Assembly: GCA_039679385.1 (NCBI GenBank)
Contig: JBDKVB010000138.1
Coordinates: forward strand, 1 to 64,000
Reading direction: 5' to 3'
Length of the DNA: 64,000 nucleotides
DNA from: Armatimonadia bacterium
Lineage (GTDB): Bacteria > Armatimonadota > Zipacnadia > Zipacnadales > JABUFB01
This document shows positions 44,912-53,023 of the stretch, piece by piece. Below the pieces are notes generated by a model that saw only the letters and a list, made by a program, of their open reading frames with translations, was not told the DNA's origin and did not search any database. Position 1 is the stretch's first letter. Every line of letters starts with the position of its first letter. Position numbers and translations under genes: made by a program.

Positions 44912-47900
44912 CTAGGCGAAGGCGGCGCAGTAGGTTGCCCAGGTCTGGGGCTCCAGAACGTCGCTGAGCGTCGCTCGCGGCAGACTGACCGCCCGGGGCC
45001 GGGTAGCCCGCAGCCCGCGCAGATCATCCGCCGCCGCCAACTTCGCGCCGTCCCACAGCATGGCGGTCTCTGAGGAGCCTGCGAACTGCCGCTCGACTGT
45101 GAGGGTGACGCCGAAGCTGAAGAACAGGATTTCGATCTCCACCTCGAGACTGGCAGTACCGTAAAGGCGGTTGCCATCCGACTCGTAGGTCATCCCCAGG
45201 TAGAACTCGGCCGAGATCGTGATGAGGCCCAGGACCGACAGGCTTCCGCCGCAGCGCACGTAAGCGGTGAGGCTGATCGAGTCGACATACTTGAAGTAGA
45301 TGCCCGCCATGAGATGGATGCCGCCACTGGCGACGCCGATGTCCATCGCCATGTTGCCGCCGAACTCAAAGGCGGCCTCGATCAGCTTGATGTCATCGGG
45401 CACGACTTCAATGCCGAAGAAACCGCCGCCGCCGAAGATCCCGACCGAGATGATGAAGGGGTCGGCCTTCTCCGAGAAGTTGAAGCGCAAGGTGACGGGA
45501 TCGTTGAGGTAGGAGAGTGTGAGCGCCGCTCCCAGGCGGATGTTCTCGATGCTCATCACGCCGCAGCCGATGCTGGGAAGCGTGATGCTGAAGGCCGCCG
45601 TGATACTCGTCGGCTGCGGATCGATGCTGAGCCCGCCGAGGTCGCCGCTCTTGAGCACTTCCTTCAGCTCATTGACGAAGGTCAGTGCTCCGCCGAACTC
45701 CACGCCCTCCAGGTCCACCTCCACATCCGGCTGCATCCCGGTGCGAGCGGAGAACCGTGCCAGCTTGAAGTTGGCGATGAGCAGGTCGAACAGGTTCAGC
45801 GCGAAGGTCTCGAGCTTCGCCTCGGCCTCAAACAGAGGTGGCTGAGCCTGTGGTCCGGGAAGCAGCGGCGTCTCGGCTCGCGCATTGAAGGTGAACTTGG
45901 CCGCCCCACCACGGTCCTCGAAGGGACCGGCGCTGCTCACCTTGGGGCTCCAGTTGTACTTGGCGATGAGCCGTTCCGGGATGCCCAGCGAGTTCTTCTG
46001 CGTCTCGGTGGTCAGTCCGGGCACCTGTGCAAGCCCAAGGCCCTTCATGATGATGCTAACCAGATCGACGCAGCCAAACAGCTTCGGGAACATCCCGCTG
46101 AAGAAGTCCGACGGGTCGAACTGCCCGCCGGCGACGTTCGACAGCGCACCACCGAGAGGACCGAAGGAACGCGAGAGACCGTTGATGAGGACGTCCGGGG
46201 AGAGCATCCCGCCGGACTTGTCCGTGGGGAACATGAGACCCTGGTTGGCCGCCTTACCCAAGTCGTCGACGAGCTTGAGGAATACCTCACCGGCGTTCTT
46301 GGCGGCGTCCCAGGCGTTGTTCACGTATGCCGAGTCCAGCGCCACCCACACCGGTACGTCCTGGCCGATCATGTTGGTGATCGCCGGTACTCGAACCAGA
46401 GCCTGAGCCACGGTCGGGTAGAACTGTGGCTGGTCCTGGAGCTCGAAGGCAACGCCGAGTTGCTGGGCGACCGAGGGCCTGACAGGTGCCGGAACCGAGT
46501 TGAGGATCGTCGCGCACTGGGTCGGTGCCTCAGCGCCGAAGCGGATCGTCGTTGTCTCGAAGCTGGTGTCGTCCTTCCCGGCGGTGCCTTCCGCCAGGGC
46601 CACGGACTGGCCTGCGATGTCACGGTTCCGTAGGGCGACGGGAACCTCTTTGTTGTAGTAGTTGCAGGCCGCCGCCATCTTGCTGTAGTCGAAGGAGATC
46701 GTGGACTCGATGAACATGAGCGGACAGGTGAACTCGATGGTGTTGCCCTCGGAGTCCTCGCCGACCATGTGGAACTCGAATTCCTTGCCGTTGACCTTGG
46801 GCCAGAACGCCTCCTGGGCGGTGTTGCTGATGTTGCCCGCCTTGCAGGCGGCCGGGTCGTCGAGAGTCGGGGTCACCAGCGTCTTGATCCGCACCTTGCG
46901 CAGGGACATCTGGCGTCCGTCGTTGAGCTGCCAGAAGGCGGGGTAGTCCTTCTCGGGCTGGCGGACGACGATGAAGTAGCGCTGGCGCAGGTACGCCACC
47001 GAGCCGTCGCGCGTGTCCTCGAACTTGCGCTCGGTGACCTTCACAAGGGCCGCCATGTTGCCGAAGGGGAACAGGTAGCCCTTGTAGACGACCTTCACGT
47101 ACTGGTCGCGGCCCATTGTGGCCTGGTGGACCCACTCGATCAGGGAGATGCTGATGCCGATCGGCTTGGGCGCCCCGTAGTGAACATCCAGCCAGGCGCC
47201 CAGGGAGCTGAGCATGACCCGGTTGGCCTCGATCACGCGCTCCCGGGCATCCGTGATCTTCTGGAAGTCCGAGGTGAGCGTGACCAGGTCTGAGCGATCC
47301 CGCTTGTCCAGCGACATGCGGAAGGGCTGCGGTGTGTTAGGCCGATCGGGAGAGGGGTCGGACCAGTCAGGTGACCAGATCGCGCGGAGCGTTCGGTAGT
47401 ACCCGGCCGGGTCTGGGACCGAGGCCACCTCCACGACCTGCAAGACACCGTTTCTGACCTCGTAGGCATACTGCCGGTCCCAGATGCGGTTCGGGCCGGA
47501 TCTCACACCCAGCCGAGTATGCCATAGCTCCGTACGAGTGCCCCGCGTGACCGGCTGAAGAGCATGTACCCAACCGGCGCCGGAGTGCGGCGACAGGATG
47601 AGCCGGTAGGGCGCCTCGATGGCGGTATGGAGTGTCGGGTCTGGCGCCGCTGGACGAGGTGGCGCAGAGGGTAGCATGACCACCCCGGTCGCAACAGGTG
47701 CGATGTAGTCGGTGCCGGGTTTGACCCACTCGACGCGCTTCGTTGGAATGTCCGCGGCCGTGCGGGTAGTCGCTGTGACCGGCGTCGCCCTCACCAGATC
47801 GGGGCGCATGCGGATTGTGCCGGTTGCAGGAGCGGCTCCGGTGGCCGGAGCGACGGCACCTGGGGGCAGAGCGCGTGTGGCCGGTCCGCCGGTCGTTGGT

Positions 47901-49933
47901 GTCCGCGGGACTCCAGTGGCTGGTAGGGCACCGGCCGGCAGGAAGGGACGCAGTTGGCTTCCCTGCAGGGCCCCGGGGCGGATGGCCACTGCGCGTATCG
48001 GTGGCGGCAGCGCATTCGGCGCCACCGAGAGCTCCATCTGCGTCCAGTCGAGAAGCGCCTCCAGAGTGTAGGGGATCTGCTGCGTACTCGCCGGGAGCTT
48101 GAACACCAGTCGCGAGGCGCCACTGAGGCGTGTCTGGACTGGGCTATTCACACCGGGGAGAGTGCTGACCCCGTCGTTGTCGGGCTTCCCGGCGATCTCC
48201 GGGGCCTTCTCCAGGATGGCCTCCTCACCCACATGCTGGGGCGGGAACTGGACGACGAGGTAGGCGGCTTCGTTGGGCTTGGACCGCTGCAGAACCGCCG
48301 GCTTCCCGGCCTCGGTCTTGAGAACGAGGTTGGCGAAGCGGAAGGTCAGCGACAGCAGGTCTGCGGTTCGCGTGACCTGTACCGTGAAGGGTTCGAGGTT
48401 CAGCAGACCGGCCAGGCGGTCAGGCGAGATCTGGATACGAGTGGCGTCCGGGGTGATCCGCGTTGGCGGCGTGATCGTTCCGGGAGTGGCCGCACCCGGA
48501 GTGACCGTCGTTGCACCGGTCGCAGGGGTCGTCACAGGCGGAACGCGTACCCCGGGCCGTAGGGTCGGCTTGGGGAGCGGCTTGGGCTGCTCCTCCACAG
48601 GGGCCGGTTTGAGGACGGGTGTGTTCTGCGCGAGCCGGTCTCCGTCAGTGATGAGTTCCACCCGGGTGTCGGCCAGGGCTCGTGCAGGTGAGACCAGCGC
48701 TCCGGCCAGGGGAGCAGCCATTCCCAGCAGCGCCGGTACGCAGTGGCTGACAAGCGTCTTGCCCGCACGGGCGAAGACTTCGAAGGCCGAGGCATCCGAG
48801 GGCGAGCCGACCTGGATCGATAGGTCTCCGGCCTGCACCCACACCGGCTCCTCGGCAAACCCCGCCATCAGCGCCTTCTCGCCGTGGCCATCGTCGAAGG
48901 CCACGGCATAGCGAGGGTGCGCCAGTGGCAGCCGGGCAGCACCGCCGTCGGCACCAGTGAGCCCACGCGGGACGAAGGCCAGCCGCGGGTCACCGTCCTT
49001 CGCGAGCGCTACCAAGGCTTGCTGCACCCGTGAGGGGTCAAGCTCCGCGAACTCAAGCCGCACCACATCGAAGGGTTCGCCCTGAGCCTGGATCTCACCG
49101 CCTGTGGGGTCGGGAGCGGTGCTGTGCAGCGTCCACTTCCGCTCCCCGCGCTCGAGGCAGACCAGACACCTGGGGCCTTGAGGCGATTCCAGCAGGCTCG
49201 GCTCCTGGGTCGCCAGCAAGCTGAGCACCACCGCCTCGGCCCCGAGGCTCCCGGCATCCCGAACCGCCGGTGCCGTGAGATCGAGCCGCGCGACGGATGT
49301 GCCGGTGAGCCGCAGCGTCCAGTCGGGGCGGAACTCCGCCTCGGCAGCACTCTCCACCCGCAGTCGGCCGACGTCACCCAGTTGCGCCGACACCGCTCGA
49401 CCATGCAGGTGCCCACGAGCGGCCTCAGACCCGCTGAGCCAGCGCTCGAAGGGAACTTCCGCCCGGAAGCCTCCCAGCGAGGTCTGCACCTTCATGGTCC
49501 AGCCCGTTAGGCCTCGGGACAGCTCGCAGGTGAAGTCGGCAGGCAACTCGGTGCCGGGGAAACGAGCCCCGCTCAAGGCCAGGTGCACCGTCTCTCCCGT
49601 GCGCTCGAAGTGCAGCTTCGGCGCACCGGCGAAGCGCCGCGTGTCGATCACCCAGCGTTCCTGGCCGCCCAGCCGGAAGACGACGCGGTGCCGGTCGGCC
49701 GAGTACTCCACCGGACCGGCCATGCGTCCGCTCAGAGCTCGTGAGAGCGGTGAGGCGGCTACGGCCGCGGTGCCGGCGAGTCCCAGCATATGACGACGGG
49801 ACATCGGCACGTCCAGACCCGCAGTGGCGATCTCACCAAGAGTAGGCGCCGTCTGCAGGGGACGTGGCAGCAGGTTCTCACGAAGAGCTGCCACCTTGAG
49901 CAGGGAACGGCCTTCAGAGTTGTCAGCCGCCAT
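44912..49933 (-). CDS. Giant uncharacterised protein A with Tat-like motif (1673 aa)
   Basis: Not recognised. ATG 49933 has AGGAGG seven bases upstream. After a 43-residue polar lead, MSRRHMLGLAGTAAVAASPL (residues 44-63) looks like a twin-arginine signal, so the protein is probably exported folded. Pro/Thr-rich linkers lie near residues 445-510 and 680-760. The middle (about 780-1270) holds VTERKFEDTRDGSVAYLRQR and EFTCPLMFIESTISFDYSKM. The last 350 residues are glycine-punctuated beta strands (FIISVGIFGGGGFFGIEVVP, LTAYVRCGGSLSVLGLITIS, LEVEIEILFFSFGVTLTVER), like a beta-barrel or beta-solenoid. It precedes giant B in one operon and is divergent from the RING/JAMM/FHA genes. Confidence 0.85.
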   Translation of the reverse strand: MAADNSEGRSLLKVAALRENLLPRPLQTAPTLGEIATAGLDVPMSRRHMLGLAGTAAVAASPLSRALSGRMAGPVEYSADRHRVVFRLGGQERWVIDTRRFAGAPKLHFERTGETVHLALSGARFPGTELPADFTCELSRGLTGWTMKVQTSLGGFRAEVPFERWLSGSEAARGHLHGRAVSAQLGDVGRLRVESAAEAEFRPDWTLRLTGTSVARLDLTAPAVRDAGSLGAEAVVLSLLATQEPSLLESPQGPRCLVCLERGERKWTLHSTAPDPTGGEIQAQGEPFDVVRLEFAELDPSRVQQALVALAKDGDPRLAFVPRGLTGADGGAARLPLAHPRYAVAFDDGHGEKALMAGFAEEPVWVQAGDLSIQVGSPSDASAFEVFARAGKTLVSHCVPALLGMAAPLAGALVSPARALADTRVELITDGDRLAQNTPVLKPAPVEEQPKPLPKPTLRPGVRVPPVTTPATGATTVTPGAATPGTITPPTRITPDATRIQISPDRLAGLLNLEPFTVQVTRTADLLSLTFRFANLVLKTEAGKPAVLQRSKPNEAAYLVVQFPPQHVGEEAILEKAPEIAGKPDNDGVSTLPGVNSPVQTRLSGASRLVFKLPASTQQIPYTLEALLDWTQMELSVAPNALPPPIRAVAIRPGALQGSQLRPFLPAGALPATGVPRTPTTGGPATRALPPGAVAPATGAAPATGTIRMRPDLVRATPVTATTRTAADIPTKRVEWVKPGTDYIAPVATGVVMLPSAPPRPAAPDPTLHTAIEAPYRLILSPHSGAGWVHALQPVTRGTRTELWHTRLGVRSGPNRIWDRQYAYEVRNGVLQVVEVASVPDPAGYYRTLRAIWSPDWSDPSPDRPNTPQPFRMSLDKRDRSDLVTLTSDFQKITDARERVIEANRVMLSSLGAWLDVHYGAPKPIGISISLIEWVHQATMGRDQYVKVVYKGYLFPFGNMAALVKVTERKFEDTRDGSVAYLRQRYFIVVRQPEKDYPAFWQLNDGRQMSLRKVRIKTLVTPTLDDPAACKAGNISNTAQEAFWPKVNGKEFEFHMVGEDSEGNTIEFTCPLMFIESTISFDYSKMAAACNYYNKEVPVALRNRDIAGQSVALAEGTAGKDDTSFETTTIRFGAEAPTQCATILNSVPAPVRPSVAQQLGVAFELQDQPQFYPTVAQALVRVPAITNMIGQDVPVWVALDSAYVNNAWDAAKNAGEVFLKLVDDLGKAANQGLMFPTDKSGGMLSPDVLINGLSRSFGPLGGALSNVAGGQFDPSDFFSGMFPKLFGCVDLVSIIMKGLGLAQVPGLTTETQKNSLGIPERLIAKYNWSPKVSSAGPFEDRGGAAKFTFNARAETPLLPGPQAQPPLFEAEAKLETFALNLFDLLIANFKLARFSARTGMQPDVEVDLEGVEFGGALTFVNELKEVLKSGDLGGLSIDPQPTSITAAFSITLPSIGCGVMSIENIRLGAALTLSYLNDPVTLRFNFSEKADPFIISVGIFGGGGFFGIEVVPDDIKLIEAAFEFGGNMAMDIGVASGGIHLMAGIYFKYVDSISLTAYVRCGGSLSVLGLITISAEFYLGMTYESDGNRLYGTASLEVEIEILFFSFGVTLTVERQFAGSSETAMLWDGAKLAAADDLRGLRATRPRAVSLPRATLSDVLEPQTWATYCAAFA

Positions 49934-50237
49934 TGCCTTGCCTCCTGATGCCCGACGAGGTGACACTCCTACCGGCGCCCCAGAGGGTCGCCGGGACTCG
50001 TCCAGGCAAGAGACTTATCACTCATAGCAGGCAGAATAGTGGGCTATTCGCGTTGTCGGTATGGCTTCCTTCCTGTGCCTCCGACATTTTTACCAGCAGC
50101 GCAGCAGTAACACGACGCCCTGGAGTACTCGGCGAAGGCGATGGCGATTCGTGTATCTGGTCGCTTGAAGCGGCGTCTTCACGTCGGTAGACGGCAGCGC
50201 CCTTGACAGGTGCGCCGACACACCGCAAACTAGACCC
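49934..50237. other. Divergent intergenic region between giant and RING operons
   Basis: This 304-bp non-coding stretch must hold start signals for both operons. Visible are AGGAGG for giant A at its left end, a short inverted repeat GAATAG/CTATTC (50034-50039 and 50044-50049, TGGG loop) in the only AT-richer patch, and the promoter at 50203-50231 on the plus strand. I cannot name a confident minus-strand promoter. Confidence 0.5.
50203..50231 (+). promoter_or_regulatory. Promoter placed for a leaderless mRNA
   Basis: A perfect TTGACA (50203-50208) is followed after 17 bp by CAAACT (50226-50231), which keeps the key A at position 2 and T at position 6 of a -10. The expected start falls at about 50237-50239, on the ATG at 50238. 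There is no ribosome site between, which fits leaderless translation. Confidence 0.5.
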
Positions 50238-50963
50238 ATGCGCTGCCCGTACTGCAGACATGATATCCGTGTGGCCGGACGCTTCTGCCCCCGCTGTGGA
50301 CGGCAGATCTTCGGCCTACCGGCTACGCCCGAACCTCCGGTGACGCCTCGACCGCTGGCGCCGACGACGCCTCCCTGGGCAGTGCCGACCTTGCAGCAGC
50401 CTGCTGAGCCGCCGATTGAGCCTTCCGGCCCACATACCGTTGGCAAGACCTGCCCCTTTGACCAGTACCCGATCTCCGTGGGCGAGCAGGTCATCGTCTG
50501 CCCGGAGTGCGGCGTACCCCACCATGCTGATTGCTGGCGGGAGAACGACGGCTGCACAACCTATGGGTGTGCACGGTCGCCGCAGGCACGCACGGCTGCG
50601 GCCCAGTCGGCGGAACAGGGAACGATGCCGCCTGGACCCTTTCCGGGCTACCCCGGCAGGCCGCCCAGACCGTCATCATCCTCTCCGACGGGGTCACCAA
50701 TCGCCCTGATGGTCGCTGAGTTGGAGCGCAGTGCAACGAACGCCCTGCTCTGGAGCATCCTGGGTGTCTTCTGCTGCGGTGCTCCGTCGCTGGTCGGCTT
50801 CTTCATGGCCGTGAGTGTCTTCGGAACGATGACCCGCATCGGTATCGACAGCCCCAGCGTAAAGATGAAGGCCACCTGGGCGCTCATCGTGGGTGCTGCC
50901 ATCCCCATCGCGTGGGCTGCGCTGTGGATCTCCGGCACTGCTGGTTCGGGATCCCTCCACTAG
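50238..50963 (+). CDS. Zinc-ribbon / prokaryotic RING-like membrane protein
   Basis: A 241-residue protein. Residues 3-20 are a zinc ribbon (CPYC...CPRC). After a Pro-rich linker, residues 72-111 form a RING-like treble clef: C72, C88, C91, H95/H96, C99, C106 and C111 in CPECGVPHHADCWRENDGC, matching the Prok-RING_1 pattern. Two hydrophobic segments (about 167-195 and 211-232) place the C-terminus in the membrane. Prokaryotic RING domains occur with ubiquitin-like or membrane signalling systems; the JAMM peptidase gene is 14 bp downstream. Whether it acts as an E3-like ligase or only binds protein is unknown. Confidence 0.82.
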   Translation: MRCPYCRHDIRVAGRFCPRCGRQIFGLPATPEPPVTPRPLAPTTPPWAVPTLQQPAEPPIEPSGPHTVGKTCPFDQYPISVGEQVIVCPECGVPHHADCWRENDGCTTYGCARSPQARTAAAQSAEQGTMPPGPFPGYPGRPPRPSSSSPTGSPIALMVAELERSATNALLWSILGVFCCGAPSLVGFFMAVSVFGTMTRIGIDSPSVKMKATWALIVGAAIPIAWAALWISGTAGSGSLH

Positions 50964-50977
50964 TAGCGAGTGCTCTC

Positions 50978-51640
50978 ATGGTTCAGGTCCCCGACGACGA
51001 TCTCTCGATTGAGCTGACGCCCTTGGCGGCTGCTGCTCCCCTGTGGCGTCCGCGTCCCGGCCTTGGTGAGGAAGCGGCACAGGTTGTCGGCGTCAGCGCG
51101 CCCGGTGAGCTTGCGGTCTATCTGAGTCTGCGCTCCATCGAGGCCATGTTTGTCTTCGCCCAGCAGTTCCCCAACCTTGAGACCGGCGGGCTTCTCGTCG
51201 GCCAGCCTTGCGAGGACTCTCGGGGTGAGTACCTCAAGGTCGTTGACGCCATCGCGGCGCATCATGCGGTCGGCACGAGCACCAGTCTGACCTTCACCCA
51301 GGAAGCCTGGAACGGAATGCTCACGACCGCGGAGGAGCTCTATCCCGATGCGTCCGTCGTCGGCTGGTACCATACCCATCCGGGGCTCAAAGTGTTCCTG
51401 TCCGGCCCGGACCAGTTCATCCACCACAGCTTCTTCCACGGTCCTCGGGACATCGCCGTGGTCCTGGATTTGCAGGGGAGCGAATGGGCGGTGTTCGGCT
51501 GGTGTGGCGAGCAGTTACGGATGCTGCAAGGGTTCTGGGTCTATGCCGAGGAAACGCCGGATACCTTGCGCCTGCCGGCGGTCCTGAATCACCTGCGTGG
51601 GCGTCCGGCCAGTCAGGCTGCGGGAGGAGCCGACCGATAG
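50978..51640 (+). CDS. JAMM/MPN+ metallopeptidase (deubiquitinase-like)
   Basis: A 220-residue protein from ATG 50978. The zinc protease motif is complete: E68 in ETGGLLVG, H132 and H134 in YHTHPGLKVFLSGPDQF, S142 and D145, fitting H-x-H-x7-S-x2-D. Bacterial JAMM enzymes cleave isopeptide or C-terminal bonds of ubiquitin-like or sulfur-carrier proteins, or process cysteine conjugates. No signal peptide is present. The N-terminal 40 residues are a low-complexity lead. It is flanked by a RING-like gene (14 bp) and an FHA-like gene (132 bp), suggesting a protein-modification or signalling unit rather than sulfur transfer. Confidence 0.9.
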   Translation: MVQVPDDDLSIELTPLAAAAPLWRPRPGLGEEAAQVVGVSAPGELAVYLSLRSIEAMFVFAQQFPNLETGGLLVGQPCEDSRGEYLKVVDAIAAHHAVGTSTSLTFTQEAWNGMLTTAEELYPDASVVGWYHTHPGLKVFLSGPDQFIHHSFFHGPRDIAVVLDLQGSEWAVFGWCGEQLRMLQGFWVYAEETPDTLRLPAVLNHLRGRPASQAAGGADR

Positions 51641-51772
51641 GCCTGCTGGACGGCAGTGAGGGGAACCACTGACTGCGCCGGTACCGTTGAGACTTACAAG
51701 GATGCCTTGAGCGGCAAAGCAGCGCTGCCCTGACGGCCTGACGGGCAAGCACACGACTGACTGCGAACACCC

Positions 51773-53017
51773 ATGGACACCCCTGACGCCGCACCCAACA
51801 ATCTGCCCGAGGACGACAGCGACGGCGAGCTCGAGATCGAGCTCCAGCCTCCAACTGCGCCTGCTCAGCCGCCGGGCGAAGACACAGATGCGCTCCCTCC
51901 TGCGCCGGCGCAGGAGGACGTGCTGGTCATCGACACCGAGGACCTGGCCGACCTTGACGATCAGCCCTTCCCGGCGGCGGAGGCCGGGTACTTCCCACCC
52001 GTGGATACGTCGCCGATGGGGATGTGGGCGGCGAAAAAGAAGGTCAAGCCGGGCCTGTTGTCGGGCGGCCTCGTCGGCTCCATGATGCTGCAGATGATCA
52101 TCGCGGGTGCCGTGGGCGCCTTCCTGGCCTGGCTGATGGTTGAGCCCGGGCTCCGCTACAGTGAGTTGCACCGGGGCTTCGAGAGTCCTGGCCTGGGGGC
52201 GATGCTGGCCAACGTCACCTTCTTCGGGGCGGCCCTGGGCGGAATGATCGGCATGGCTCTGGGCGCGGTGGAGGGGCTGGTGGTCTCGGCCTGGGGACGC
52301 GCAGCCACTGGAGCGGCCCTGGGGCTGCTGATCGGCGGCGTCGGCGGAGCCCTTGGTGGCCTGGCCGGTCAGGCGATCTTCTCGATGCTTCTCAGCGGCG
52401 TCGGGCACAGTCCGGGCGCCGGCACCATGTTTCGCGTTGTCCTTGCGCGGGCCCTCGGCTGGGCTCTGGTTGGCGCCTGTGTTGGCCTTGGCCCGGGCGT
52501 GATGATGATGGTGCCCCGCAAGATACTCAATGGGCTGATTGGCGGGGCAGCCGGTGGTTTCCTCGGTGGCCTGCTCTTCGATCCGCTCGGGGCCGTTCTG
52601 ATGGCCAGTGGCAGCTTCGTCGGCACGCCCTCGCGCTTTGTGGGCATCCTCGTGATGGGTATGGCCACCGGCGCAGGGATCGGTCTGGTCGAGGAGATCC
52701 GCAAGGAGGCCTGGCTGCTGATCGTTGGTGGACCCTTGACCGGCAAGCAGTTCATCCTCTACAAGCCGGTCACCTGGATCGGCAGCGCTCCGGGCATGGA
52801 CCTTCCGCTGCTCAAGGACCGCACCCTGGCGCCCAAGCATTGCTCACTGGAGCAGGTAGGCGGCGGTCACGTCTTGCGCGATCTCTCCGGCGGTCGCACC
52901 GCGGTCAACGGCATGCCACCGACGGACCGGAGGCTCGTGGCTGGTGACGTCCTGCAACTGGGTAGCACTATGCTACAGTACCAGACGCGTCCCTTCGCCT
53001 CCGGCCCCTTGAGCTGA
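51773..53017 (+). CDS. Polytopic membrane protein with C-terminal FHA-like domain
   Basis: A 414-residue protein from ATG 51773; an in-frame TGA at 51758 excludes an earlier start, and no ribosome site is seen. Residues 1-85 are acidic and Pro-rich. Residues about 95-305 hold several glycine-rich transmembrane helices (GAALGGMIGMALGAVEGLVV, GGVGGALGGLAGQAIFSMLL). Residues about 310-405 look like an FHA domain: VTWIGSAPGMDLPL, LAPKHCSLEQ and RTAVNGMPP. The phosphothreonine-binding Arg (normally IGR) is Ser and the usual Ser before K/RH is absent, so phosphopeptide binding may be lost. It ends 6 bp from a convergent gene. Confidence 0.8.
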   Translation: MDTPDAAPNNLPEDDSDGELEIELQPPTAPAQPPGEDTDALPPAPAQEDVLVIDTEDLADLDDQPFPAAEAGYFPPVDTSPMGMWAAKKKVKPGLLSGGLVGSMMLQMIIAGAVGAFLAWLMVEPGLRYSELHRGFESPGLGAMLANVTFFGAALGGMIGMALGAVEGLVVSAWGRAATGAALGLLIGGVGGALGGLAGQAIFSMLLSGVGHSPGAGTMFRVVLARALGWALVGACVGLGPGVMMMVPRKILNGLIGGAAGGFLGGLLFDPLGAVLMASGSFVGTPSRFVGILVMGMATGAGIGLVEEIRKEAWLLIVGGPLTGKQFILYKPVTWIGSAPGMDLPLLKDRTLAPKHCSLEQVGGGHVLRDLSGGRTAVNGMPPTDRRLVAGDVLQLGSTMLQYQTRPFASGPLS

Positions 53018-53023
53018 TCTGCC

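Noticed and set aside
40283-49933. Phage-tail or contractile injection cluster
   Set aside because: No sheath, tube, baseplate, spike or AAA+ ATPase gene lies beside the giant genes, and no phage genes occur in the window.
50978-51640. JAMM protein as a sulfur-carrier (ThiS/MoaD) processing enzyme
   Set aside because: No ThiF, ThiS, MoaD or cysteine synthase gene is nearby; neighbours are RING-like and FHA-like instead.
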